Positions 1 through 7,809 of a stretch of DNA of 64,000 nucleotides are shown piece by piece. Numbering within the stretch: position 1 is the first letter of the stretch; every line of letters begins with the position of its first letter. Made by a program: the position numbers and the translations under genes. The notes beneath the pieces are model-generated. The model was not told the origin of the DNA. It did not search any database and worked only from the letters and a program-made list of their open reading frames with translations. Source of the stretch: Deltaproteobacteria bacterium (GTDB lineage Bacteria > Desulfobacterota > Desulfobacteria > Desulfobacterales > Desulfatibacillaceae). Where the stretch lies: assembly GCA_016235345.1 (NCBI GenBank), contig JACRLG010000001.1:62001-126000 (forward strand), given 5' to 3'.

Positions 1-564
1 GAGCTTTTCGATGTATTCCGCAGGGTCATCGAACTTGGGGCAGCCCATTACCACGGCCTTGCCGGGCAGAAGATCGGCGTGAAGGGCCGGGTAGGCGCAG
101 GCCGCGCAATCCGCCAGAAGCAGAAGGTCCGCGCCGCGCAGAAATGGGGCCTGGGGCTGAACCAGCTTCAGCTTCACCGGCCAGTGGCCAAGGGCCGAGC
201 CGCAGGAAGCAGCGCCGGGGACCGTGCGGGCCGGTTTCAGGGTTGTGGTCTGGGAGGACGGGCACCCGCACTCCATAAGCGGCACCAGGGGCTTTTTGCC
301 CGCCTGGGCCTTTTTCTTTTCCAGCATGGCGTGGACCGCCGCCTCGTCGAAGTCGTCAGCCTCGCGCTCGGTAATGGTGAGCGCACCCGTCGGGCAGCCC
401 GAAAGGCAGGCCCCAAGGCCGTCGCAGAAGATTTCGCCAACCAGCTTCGCCTTGCCGTCAATGATTTCTATGGCCCCTTCGGCGCAGTCCAGAACGCACT
501 GGCCGCAGCCGTTGCATTTTTTCTCGTCTATGTTGATGATTTTTCTCATGATTTTTTTGGTCAT
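1..564 (-). CDS. 4Fe-4S ferredoxin-domain protein, partial (C-terminus beyond window)
   Basis: This reading frame runs leftward off the window edge, so only the N-terminal 188 residues are visible. The ATG at 564 is preceded by a GGGGAGGA ribosome site. Residues about 9-60 carry a ferredoxin domain: one CxxCxxxCxxxC group (CNGCGQCVLDC) and a second, atypical group (CDGLGACLSGC). A linker follows, then a C-terminal part with scattered Cys pairs (CGC, CAAC, GCPKF). It probably transfers electrons in the cytoplasm; the partner is unknown. It lies directly downstream of the Rrf2 regulator gene on the same strand. In anaerobes this kind of ferredoxin often sits beside rrf2 and hcp, but hcp is not visible here. 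The family is clear; the specific role is not. Confidence 0.8.
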   Translation of the reverse strand, partial: MTKKIMRKIINIDEKKCNGCGQCVLDCAEGAIEIIDGKAKLVGEIFCDGLGACLSGCPTGALTITEREADDFDEAAVHAMLEKKKAQAGKKPLVPLMECGCPSSQTTTLKPARTVPGAASCGSALGHWPVKLKLVQPQAPFLRGADLLLLADCAACAYPALHADLLPGKAVVMGCPKFDDPAEYIEKL

Positions 565-644
565 GGCGTCCTCCCCTTAACAGGCTTATTAATCCGGTTT
601 TTCCAACGGGCTGTTCCGTTGGCTTGTTTTAGCCTGACAGATTT

Positions 645-1073
645 TCAATCAGCCTGTTCGGCATCAGGCAGCGCGGCTGCCACGTCGCCCAGGTTCTTTT
701 CGGCCAGAAACTCGCGGGCCTTCACGTCCACGTCACTTAAAAGAGATTGAAGCAGGCACTCGCCGCCGCACACGGGCTTGGACAAAAGGCACCGGGTTGG
801 GGTGAGCGTGCCCTCTATGGCCTCGTAGACCTCAAGAAGGGTTATGCCCTTCGGGTTCTTGGTCATGACGAAGCCGCCCTTGGGTCCCCGCGTGGAGGAT
901 ATGACCCCCGCCTTCACCAGCCTTTGCAGGGCCTTGGCAAGGGTGGCCTCGCTCACCGTCAGGAGCTCGGCCATATCGTGGGCCGTGTGGCTTTTTCCCG
1001 GAGCCTTGGCCATTAAAAGCGCCGCGTGAAGGGCCACCGAACTTGCTTCACTCATTTTCGCAAAATGTGACAT
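645..1073 (-). CDS. Rrf2 family transcriptional regulator with Fe-S cysteines
   Basis: A 142-residue protein of normal Rrf2 length. An N-terminal winged helix-turn-helix (residues about 10-75, with the typical 'AKALQRLVKAGVISSTRG' wing region) is followed by a dimerisation helix. The three cysteines of the cluster-binding Rrf2 subgroup are present in 'CLLSKPVCGGEC'. Such proteins sense iron-sulfur status, nitric oxide or redox state through a bound cluster. The gene is followed on the same strand by the ferredoxin gene, which suggests that is one target. A 14-bp inverted repeat lies about 30-45 bp upstream of the start, where an autoregulatory operator would be expected. The ligand sensed cannot be told from sequence. 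Confidence 0.88.
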   Translation of the reverse strand: MSHFAKMSEASSVALHAALLMAKAPGKSHTAHDMAELLTVSEATLAKALQRLVKAGVISSTRGPKGGFVMTKNPKGITLLEVYEAIEGTLTPTRCLLSKPVCGGECLLQSLLSDVDVKAREFLAEKNLGDVAAALPDAEQAD

Positions 1074-1102
1074 GATCGCCTCGCTGTGTTAATCGTTATT
1101 TC

Positions 1103-1116
1103 GGTATTAAAATACC
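1103..1116. promoter_or_regulatory. Inverted repeat upstream of rrf2, candidate operator
   Basis: GGTATT-AA-AATACC is a perfect 6-bp inverted repeat in an AT-rich stretch 30-43 bp before the Rrf2 start codon. Rrf2 proteins bind such AT-rich dyads at their own promoters, so autoregulation is inferred. There is no direct evidence of binding. Confidence 0.45.
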
Positions 1117-1320
1117 ACAATAATTTTATGAGTCAAGAGATTTTTTTGCGCCGATTGAAAATAATTTTTCAAAAAGGGTCAGGTTTCCGGGTTGACTATG
1201 ATTATTGCTGTGATTTCAGGGGGATTGAAAAAAATTGAGAGCTTTGAGAGGACCAGCGGAATGACTATAGCCTAAATGCCCCACCCGGTCAACAGGGGAG
1301 GAAGTCGGCAAGGGGCTGAC

Positions 1321-1431
1321 GTAGGTTGGGTGGTTCTGCGCGCAACGCAGGTTCACCCAACACCATTCAGCCATGGGAAAAAAAATGTTGGGTGAACCCG
1401 GTCCTTCGGACCGGAACCACCCAACCTACGA
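1321..1431. repeat. Long imperfect inverted repeat with TAGGTTGGGT ends
   Basis: The segment starts GTAGGTTGGGTGGTTC and ends GAACCACCCAACCTAC, with a further inner pair GGTTCACCCAACA / TGTTGGGTGAACC. The RNA would fold into a long hairpin. Dispersed elements with TAGGTTGGGT ends are common in bacterial intergenic DNA. Nothing in it looks coding. The surrounding 1074-1612 holds only this element, the rrf2 dyad and the YcaO fragment. Confidence 0.75.
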
Positions 1432-1464
1432 ATTACGAACTATCCCCCCGGAAAAATGTTTTCA

Positions 1465-1572
1465 CATCTTGGCTTTCAGCTTCTCCAGCCCGTTGCGGGC
1501 GAATTCGATTGAAGGGTCGAGGGCAAGGGCGCGCTGGAAACTTTCCACGGCTTCGGCGCTGATCGGCGGCGC
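1465..1572 (-). pseudogene. Fragment of the YcaO-TPR gene 3' end (last TPR)
   Basis: Read on the minus strand, this encodes the final TPR helix pair of the YcaO-TPR protein at 4370-6097: the same 'ESFQRALALDPSIEFARNGL' run, then a variant tail. Bases 1487-1545 are identical over 59 bp to 4395-4453. There is no N-terminal part and no start, so it is a duplicated remnant. It lies on the other side of the NapH-like/DUF362 pair, so the two copies bracket that pair as direct repeats. Confidence 0.8.
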
Positions 1573-1612
1573 TTGGCTCACTGAAAGCTTAACAGGCTGT
1601 TTTAATGGGTTG

Positions 1613-3211
1613 TTACGGATCAAAGCCCGGAGCAATGCCGTCAACGGTCATGGCGTCAGGGTTTTCTTTTTTGCGGTTCTGCCATGCCAAATCAAGATCA
1701 TAACCTCTATCCCTGGCGACTTCCTTGTAAGACCCGCTGGACAGCCGCACCGCGTCCTCGGATGTAACGCGTATCGCCGGTGTGGTTTTAACCGGGCAGG
1801 CGCTTTCACAGGCTCCACAGCCAGCGCAGGAACTTGATTTCACCCTGGGGACTGCAATGGGATGGCCCTTGGGATGAAAAAATTTGATGGCGTCGTAAGG
1901 GCATACTTCGTCACATGTCATGCACGCCTTTTTTCCTGCCCAGGCAAGACAGTTTTCCTTGGTGATTTTGGCGGTGCCGATCTTGACCCAGGGGCGCTCC
2001 TCATTACTCAAAGGCCGGATAGCCCCGGTGGGACAGGCATGTCCGCAGCGTGTGCATTTAGGGTCACAGCGCGCGATTTTTGTGTTAAGGCCCGGCGAGA
2101 AGAGTCCGGCCACCCCGGCTTCCAGCCACAGGGGCCTTAAGGTGTTGGTGGAACATGCGGCCATGCAGAGTCCGCACCGGGCGCACCTGGCCAGAAATTC
2201 ATCCTCGGGAACCGATCCCGGCGGGCGAACCGGTATGTGGGAAGCTCCGGGCGCTCCAGCCTCGGAATTTGAAACAGCGGGAAGCACGGCAGCAGCAGTC
2301 CCTGCAACGGCAACGGCCAGTATCCTTCTTCGGGAGGGATTTTCCGGCTCCGCAGATTTTTTTTCCCCGGCCTTGAATCCGAAAGACACCGCATTGGTCG
2401 GACATAGCTTTTCGCATTTTCCGCACAAAATACAGTCATAATAAAGGGTCTTTGAAGGCTCTTTCACAGGAATTGCCGCCATGGGGCACGCCCTTGCGCA
2501 CTTGCCGCAGCCGGTGCATGAATCTGCTATTCTGCGTGACAGCAGGGGCTTTCTTGCAAATATGGAAAACAGGGCCCCGGCGGGGCACAGGAACCGGCAG
2601 AAAAATCTGGTCCGGAAACGCGCAAGAAAAACAAGCCCTGCAAAAAACGCCACCAGAAAAAGTTGAGTGGGAAAAACCGGGGTGGCGACCTGGGCGAACA
2701 CAGCGGACTGCCAGCCAAGCATTCGGGCCAGGGGCCGGAAAACATCCAGGGCCAAGCCTGAAATAAGAGCCGCCATAGGTAGAATGACAAGGCCATAGAA
2801 ACGCGTGGACAGCGAAAGCGGAGACAATCCATAAGAAAAATTCATGCCGAAAACGGCCGATACGACAAGGGCCGCAAGAAACACGAATCGGACGGTTTTG
2901 GTGCGGGCGGAAAATGTGCCGGGCCGTTTGGCGACCCCCTTGTCGATAAAGTCAACGGTGGCGCCCATTGGACAGATGTGCCCGCAAAAAGCCCTGCCAA
3001 AAAGCAGCATGGACAACATGACAATTAATGCCGGAAAACCGAACACCTTGAAACTGCGGCCTGCTATGGCGGCTATTCCCATAAGCGCCGGATCAAGCCT
3101 GCTGAAGATATTCAGGGAAACTGGATCAGCCTGGGTAAAGGAAACAGACGACAACAATGCCAAAAACAATATGAAAGAAGCCGTTTGCGCGACTTTTTTG
3201 AAAGTGTTCAT
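1613..3211 (-). CDS. NapH/NapG-like membrane polyferredoxin (fusion)
   Basis: A 532-residue protein. The N-terminal part (about 1-230) has five or so membrane helices and two CxxxCP sites (CGHICPMG, CRFLCPAG), as in NapH/NosR-type quinol dehydrogenases. Two classical 4Fe-4S groups follow (about 230-280: CTGCGKCARACP, CILCGKCEKLCP). A second module begins with 'SRRRILAVAVAGTAAA', resembling the Tat/anchor segment of NapG/MauM, and carries further CxxC groups (CARCGLCMAAC, CTRCGHACP, CMTCDEVCP, CAGCGACESACP). It therefore looks like NapH joined to NapG, moving electrons between the quinone pool and periplasmic or cytoplasmic ferredoxin sites. It overlaps the DUF362 gene by 4 bp (ATGA), so the two are translationally coupled. 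The terminal acceptor is not encoded nearby. Confidence 0.82.
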   Translation of the reverse strand: MNTFKKVAQTASFILFLALLSSVSFTQADPVSLNIFSRLDPALMGIAAIAGRSFKVFGFPALIVMLSMLLFGRAFCGHICPMGATVDFIDKGVAKRPGTFSARTKTVRFVFLAALVVSAVFGMNFSYGLSPLSLSTRFYGLVILPMAALISGLALDVFRPLARMLGWQSAVFAQVATPVFPTQLFLVAFFAGLVFLARFRTRFFCRFLCPAGALFSIFARKPLLSRRIADSCTGCGKCARACPMAAIPVKEPSKTLYYDCILCGKCEKLCPTNAVSFGFKAGEKKSAEPENPSRRRILAVAVAGTAAAVLPAVSNSEAGAPGASHIPVRPPGSVPEDEFLARCARCGLCMAACSTNTLRPLWLEAGVAGLFSPGLNTKIARCDPKCTRCGHACPTGAIRPLSNEERPWVKIGTAKITKENCLAWAGKKACMTCDEVCPYDAIKFFHPKGHPIAVPRVKSSSCAGCGACESACPVKTTPAIRVTSEDAVRLSSGSYKEVARDRGYDLDLAWQNRKKENPDAMTVDGIAPGFDP

Positions 3212-4131
3212 ATGCGGATTTCTTTAATCATGAGATTTTCGATGTCCATTCTGCCAAGTCCCCGCTCATGGGCCAGACGCAGGTGGCGGACCTGTCGTGG
3301 CGCGTATTTTTTGCCGTACCAATCGAAGGACGCTGTAGTATAGGCGTCTGCGGCCACCATGTCGGCTGATGCGATGACCTTGCCGGGCCTTAGTATCTTG
3401 CCGGGACCGCCGGGTCCGTTGGACGACAGAACCCGCGTGGCGTCCACCACGGTAAGGTCCGCTTTTAATACGGTGTGAAGATCAACAATGCTTTCGTGGA
3501 GGCCATTGCGGTGGAATGCCTTTCGATCCAGGACAAGCCCCATCATCCCCTTCATGGAAAGGCTCACCCCTGCCCCGGTATGGGACTTGGCAACCGGCGC
3601 GGCAATGATCTTGTCGGCCAGAAGAACATCTTTCATCAACAATGTTGAATTAAGGACGCGCCCGCTCTGTATCCTTTTTTCCGAAAAAAAAGGCTCCTGA
3701 TATAAAACCCGGACATTCACCCTGGGAAGGGAGGAGCATGCCTCTCTAATACGTGTGGTATCCAGACAGCCCAGGGGATTGAACAGCGGATTGTCCACCA
3801 CAAGAACTGAAAAGGCGCCTGCTTCAAGACACAAAGCCGCCAACGCCGCCACCACCTCCGGGTGGGTGGTTGTCGCCGATTCCGGCGGCTCGGCAAAGCT
3901 CATATTGGGCTTGATGACCACCCTGTCGCCATTTTTGATGAATCTTCCCATGCCCCCCAAAACCTTGATCGCCGCCCGAACCGCCGCTCCCGGCGGGCCT
4001 TGGGCCACGGCGATGTCCGGAACGGCCGCCGACGAAACATCATCAGGAGAAAAAAGCCCGACTCCCGAAGCAGCAGCGGCGGCCATCAGGCCGAGTTTGG
4101 CCTGAAGTTTTAAAAATTCCCTTCTATCCAT
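3208..4131 (-). CDS. Tat-exported DUF362 domain protein
   Basis: A 307-residue protein starting with a twin-arginine signal ('DRREFLKLQ' then a hydrophobic alanine-rich stretch), so it is probably exported folded. The rest matches DUF362: an N-terminal 'VVIKPNMSF' motif, a central 'APVAKSHTGAGVSLSMKGMMG' segment and a C-terminal 'DMVAADAYTTASFDW' segment. The ATG at 4131 is chosen over the GTG just before it because AGGGG lies 7 bases upstream. DUF362 proteins have no settled biochemical role; many occur with polyferredoxins, as here, where the coupled downstream gene is the NapH/NapG-like protein. A joint redox function is inferred. Confidence 0.82.
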   Translation of the reverse strand: MDRREFLKLQAKLGLMAAAAASGVGLFSPDDVSSAAVPDIAVAQGPPGAAVRAAIKVLGGMGRFIKNGDRVVIKPNMSFAEPPESATTTHPEVVAALAALCLEAGAFSVLVVDNPLFNPLGCLDTTRIREACSSLPRVNVRVLYQEPFFSEKRIQSGRVLNSTLLMKDVLLADKIIAAPVAKSHTGAGVSLSMKGMMGLVLDRKAFHRNGLHESIVDLHTVLKADLTVVDATRVLSSNGPGGPGKILRPGKVIASADMVAADAYTTASFDWYGKKYAPRQVRHLRLAHERGLGRMDIENLMIKEIRI

Positions 4132-4369
4132 CACAATGCCCCTTATTGTTGATTATGCCTCCATCTGTATTTAGCTTGAGAGAAGCATATGTCAAGCAGT
4201 TTAGACAGCAATTTCCGGTTAGTAAGTTGCCTGCAAACTGTGACGATTCCGCAAAAGCCTTGCCGGGTTTCCTTAAGGCTCGCATGTCGCAGTTATTAAG
4301 TAAGCAAACATCAATATGTGGTGTGTCAAGCTCGCAGTCAGTGGGTTTTTACGAAGCCCTCAAAATTCT

Positions 4370-6097
4370 TCAGCCCTTTGCAGTCAGCTTCGAAAGCCCG
4401 TTGCGGGCGAATTCGATTGAAGGGTCGAGGGCAAGGGCGCGCTGGAAACTTTCGGCGGCTTCGGCGTTCTTGCCAAGGGCCGCCAGGTTCACGCCCAAGT
4501 TGGCGTGGTCCATGGCCGAGCCCGGGTCAAGGGCAAGAACCTTGGTGAAGGTTTCCGCCGCCGCCTCGTGGTCTTTTAGCTTGAACTGGCAGAAACCCAA
4601 AAGGTTCAGGCAGTCGGTGCGGTCGGGGTCCAGGGACGCCGCTTCCTCAAGGGTCTTTTGGGCCTCGTCGAAGCGTTCCATTTCCTTCAGGGCCATGCCC
4701 TTGTAAACAAGGATGCTCCCCAGGTCCTCGCCCTCCGGGTTGCGGGAAAGGGCCTCGTCAAAGGCGGAGAGGGCCGATTCCGGGTCTGAGAGGGCCAGAT
4801 TCACGGTCCCCCGGTAAAAGGGCAGGTAATGGGTGGGGCCGAATTTCGCCTCCATTTTGCCGATAAGGCCCAGGGCCTCGAAGGGCCCGGCGTTCCGGCT
4901 TGCCATGCGGGCAAGGAAGAGTCCCACCGAAGCCTGCTGCGCCCGCTCCCGGAAGCGGGTTCCCGGAATCATGGTGTAAAAGGATGGGATTTGAAGGCCC
5001 TTATGGGTTGTCTCGACGGCGTAAATGCTGAAATTGCGGGATGAAAGCGCCCCAAGAAGATTTTCCACCTCAATTTTCACGTTGTCGTTTGAAAGATCGG
5101 GAAGATTTGAAACCGTGGAAAGCTCGGCGGGATTTATCACCGCCCCGATTTCCGCCATGCTCTTGGGCTTGGGAAGCCCGGAGGCCACGTAAACCCTGCC
5201 GGAATTGAAATCCCCGGCGAGCTGGGCCACTTCCGTCAAGGCGCGGTTAAGGGCCTTTTGGGGATGCGGGCAGGTCCCGGCGGTCCACACTATTTCGCTG
5301 GTGCGGCCAAGCGTTACGGGGTCGAAGCCAAGGGCCGCCACCGTGGGTATGCCCATATCAAAAGTGAAATCGGACAGATAGATCACAATTCCCGCCCCGT
5401 CGTAGCGGGAAAGAAGGTCGAGCGCCACGGGGTCGTCTATGCCTTCGCGGGTGAGGCCGGGAAAGGGCCGCCCAAGGGAGGCAAGGGCGCTTGTGTGGCG
5501 CTCCACGACCTCGCAGATGCCCTGGCACAGGGCCTCCTCGGTTCCGTTTCCTGCGCTCGTGCCGTTAAACTCGTTTATGGCGAAAAACCAGTCAAAGGGA
5601 ACCAGCACGTTTTTTCCCGTGGATAGCTCTGTTGACCAGGCCCAGCGCTGGGGGTAGAGGCGGAAAAATTCCAGCGCCGCATCACGATCGCCCGATTCGT
5701 CGTTCACCGAGGCCGCCACTTGGTCAAGCGGCAGGGCGTCCGTTTCGAAATCCGCGTGGGTTCCGAAACGGAAATTGTCGGGGTCGTTCATAAAGGCGTA
5801 AAAGCTGAAGCGCTCGGAAAGCTCCATGACGGCGCTGGCGCGGGCCTGTAGGTCGGTTCCGCCTTTGCCCATCTGCTTTCTTATGCCGGTGAGAGCGCGG
5901 GCGTCCTTGCCGTAGATGGAAAAATAGACCGGAATCCCAAGCCTGCCGTTGTCAACCCGCACGACCTTATCGAAAACCGAGATTCCAAGGTTTTCCACCC
6001 GGCTCATGAAACGGGCAAGGGTTTCCTCCTGGGTGGCGGTCTTGTCCTGGTCCACCCGGCTCTTCTTGAACACGTCTTTAAGGACGATGGTTTTCAT
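4370..6097 (-). CDS. YcaO-family ATP-dependent cyclodehydratase/thioamidation-type protein with TPR tail
   Basis: A 575-residue protein. Residues about 50-380 form a YcaO domain, with the ATP/Mg-binding acidic motifs recognisable in 'ASAVMELSERFS' and 'EALCQGICEVVERH'. Residues about 410-575 are four TPR repeats, ending in 'ESFQRALALDPSIEFARN'. YcaO enzymes use ATP to activate amide backbones (azoline or thioamide formation) or assist RimO; the TPR would bind a protein partner. The start overlaps the larE stop by 4 bp, so the two are coupled. With LarE (a sulfur-inserting enzyme) next door, a sulfur-linked modification is a reasonable inference. No peptide substrate or TfuA is visible. Its last 60 bp are duplicated at 1487-1545. 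Confidence 0.82.
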   Translation of the reverse strand: MKTIVLKDVFKKSRVDQDKTATQEETLARFMSRVENLGISVFDKVVRVDNGRLGIPVYFSIYGKDARALTGIRKQMGKGGTDLQARASAVMELSERFSFYAFMNDPDNFRFGTHADFETDALPLDQVAASVNDESGDRDAALEFFRLYPQRWAWSTELSTGKNVLVPFDWFFAINEFNGTSAGNGTEEALCQGICEVVERHTSALASLGRPFPGLTREGIDDPVALDLLSRYDGAGIVIYLSDFTFDMGIPTVAALGFDPVTLGRTSEIVWTAGTCPHPQKALNRALTEVAQLAGDFNSGRVYVASGLPKPKSMAEIGAVINPAELSTVSNLPDLSNDNVKIEVENLLGALSSRNFSIYAVETTHKGLQIPSFYTMIPGTRFRERAQQASVGLFLARMASRNAGPFEALGLIGKMEAKFGPTHYLPFYRGTVNLALSDPESALSAFDEALSRNPEGEDLGSILVYKGMALKEMERFDEAQKTLEEAASLDPDRTDCLNLLGFCQFKLKDHEAAAETFTKVLALDPGSAMDHANLGVNLAALGKNAEAAESFQRALALDPSIEFARNGLSKLTAKG

Positions 6098-6930
6098 TGT
6101 GAATCCGATATGTTGTTGATGGAATCGATTGGCCGGTTGAGGCTTCCCGTGCGATAGCCTTTAAGATCGATGGCCGAATAAATAAATCCGACGGATTCCA
6201 GAAAGTCCGCCACGCAGGCCCGAAAGAGCGGATCTTTGAAGCGCGGAAAATCGGCCTCCGTAACCTCTATCCGGGCAGTGTCCCCGTGATGCCGCACCCT
6301 TAGCTGGCCGATTCCAAGATCATGCAGGAAATCCTCGGCCTTTTCAACGGCTGAGAGCTTTTCGGCGGTTATGGGGCTTCCGGTGGGGATTCGGGATGCA
6401 AGACAGGCGGAGGAGGGCTTGTTCCACGTGGAAAGCCCCATGGAGCGCGAGATTTCGCGGATTTCCGCCTTGGTAAGGCCCGCCTCCGCAAGGGGGGCGG
6501 CAATTCCCATCTCCTTTGCGGCCAAGAGGCCGGGCCGGTAATCCATCGAATCATCCGCGTTGGCCCCGTGGACAAGCGCCGGAAAGCCTTCTTTCCGACC
6601 CGCTTCCAGCATGGCCGCAAGGTGCGAGCGCTTGCAGAACCAGCACCTGTCGCGGGGGTTGGACGAAAATTCCGAAAGCTCCATCTCGCGTCCCGGAACC
6701 ACTATGTGCCTTACCCCAAGGCTTGCGGCGAGAGCCTTGGCCGCTGCAAGCTCCCGGCGCGGCACGATGGGCGAATCGACGGTTATTCCCAGAACGCCTT
6801 CGCCGAGCGCCTCGCGGGCCAGGGCCAGGAGCAGGGACGAATCCGCCCCGCCGGAAAAGGCCACGGCCAAAGGCCCGGCTTTTTTAATTATGCTTTCGGC
6901 GAGCCTGCGCTTTTCCTCAAGGACGCTCAC
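6094..6930 (-). CDS. larE: LarE-type ATP-dependent sulfur transferase (three-cysteine form)
   Basis: A 278-residue PP-loop enzyme: 'AFSGGADSSLL' (about 24-34) is the pyrophosphatase loop. LarE adenylates a carboxyl group and inserts sulfur, in Lactobacillus to build the nickel-pincer cofactor of lactate racemase. Cys176 in 'SSACLASRIP' falls at the position of the sacrificial cysteine. Cys96 and Cys99 ('CWFCK') make it the three-cysteine type, which in some bacteria holds a 4Fe-4S cluster and may turn over without losing its own cysteine (family knowledge). No larB, larC or lactate racemase gene is in the window. It overlaps the YcaO gene by 4 bp and the enoyl-CoA hydratase gene by 14 bp, so it is part of that operon. 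Confidence 0.85.
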   Translation of the reverse strand: MSVLEEKRRLAESIIKKAGPLAVAFSGGADSSLLLALAREALGEGVLGITVDSPIVPRRELAAAKALAASLGVRHIVVPGREMELSEFSSNPRDRCWFCKRSHLAAMLEAGRKEGFPALVHGANADDSMDYRPGLLAAKEMGIAAPLAEAGLTKAEIREISRSMGLSTWNKPSSACLASRIPTGSPITAEKLSAVEKAEDFLHDLGIGQLRVRHHGDTARIEVTEADFPRFKDPLFRACVADFLESVGFIYSAIDLKGYRTGSLNRPIDSINNISDSQ

Positions 6931-7690
6931 GGTCTTTTCCCGCAGTGTAGCGCGCCGCCCCGTTAAGGGTTTCGCCGCTTCTTATGGTTTCCATGCCCAT
7001 CATAAACTCGTTTTCCATGGCCTGATCAAAGGGCAGTGAAAGCCCCTGCAGCATGGCCATGCGGTCGTTTCTCATGCAGGTCTGGGGCCAGCGGGAAATC
7101 TGCTCCGCAAGGGCTTCCGCCTCCTCGCGGGCCTTTCCCGTGGGAACCACGCGGTTGGCGAGCCCCATTGAAAGCGCCTCCTGGGCGGCCACGCTTCTGC
7201 CGGTGAGCACGAGGTCCATTGCGCGGGACAAGCCGATGAGCCGCGCAAGCCGCACGGTTCCGCCGTCGATCAAAGGCACCCCGTAGCGGCGGCAGAAAAT
7301 CCCGAAAACGGCGTCTTCTTCCATCACGCGCAAATCGCACCAGATGGCGAGTTCAAGCCCCCCGGCCACTGCAAAGCCGGAAATTGCGGCGATGACGGGC
7401 TTAGATAGCACCATGCGGCTTGGTCCCATGGGCCCCACCGCGTTCATGTCTGCCTCCAGGGGGTTGGCGCGGGGAAGGCCGGGTTCGGACAGGGCCTTCA
7501 AATCCGCGCCCGCGCAGAAACATCCCCTCGCCCCCCACAAAACCGCCACCGAGGCCGAATCATCGGCGTCAAATTCCGTGAACGCCGCGAAAAGCTCGCG
7601 GGCGGTGGGTCCGTCCACGCCGTTTTTGACATCCGGGCGATTGATGATGACCGTCCACACCGGCCCGTTTTTTTCCACCAGCACGTTCAT
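6917..7690 (-). CDS. Enoyl-CoA hydratase/isomerase family protein
   Basis: A crotonase-fold protein of 257 residues from the ATG at 7690, which has GAGG nine bases upstream; the frame stays open further up but that part does not resemble the family. The oxyanion-hole segments are visible: 'GCFCAGADLKAL' and 'ISGFAVAGGLELAIWCDLRV'. The second catalytic glutamate region reads 'FGIFCRRYGVPLIDGGTVRL', typical of 'enoyl-CoA hydratase-related' proteins. It probably acts on acyl-CoA thioesters in the cytoplasm. It sits in an operon with larE and the YcaO gene, an unusual setting; whether the pathways are linked is not known. Confidence 0.85.
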   Translation of the reverse strand: MNVLVEKNGPVWTVIINRPDVKNGVDGPTARELFAAFTEFDADDSASVAVLWGARGCFCAGADLKALSEPGLPRANPLEADMNAVGPMGPSRMVLSKPVIAAISGFAVAGGLELAIWCDLRVMEEDAVFGIFCRRYGVPLIDGGTVRLARLIGLSRAMDLVLTGRSVAAQEALSMGLANRVVPTGKAREEAEALAEQISRWPQTCMRNDRMAMLQGLSLPFDQAMENEFMMGMETIRSGETLNGAARYTAGKDRERP

Positions 7691-7809
7691 GGGAATCATC
7701 CTCGATTTTGGTCTGAAAACTGAAATCCGCCTTGATTCTTCAAATCTACGCAAAAAATCCAAAAACCGCAAACGGGATTTGACACGGACTTCAGCGGCTT
7801 TCATCCGCG

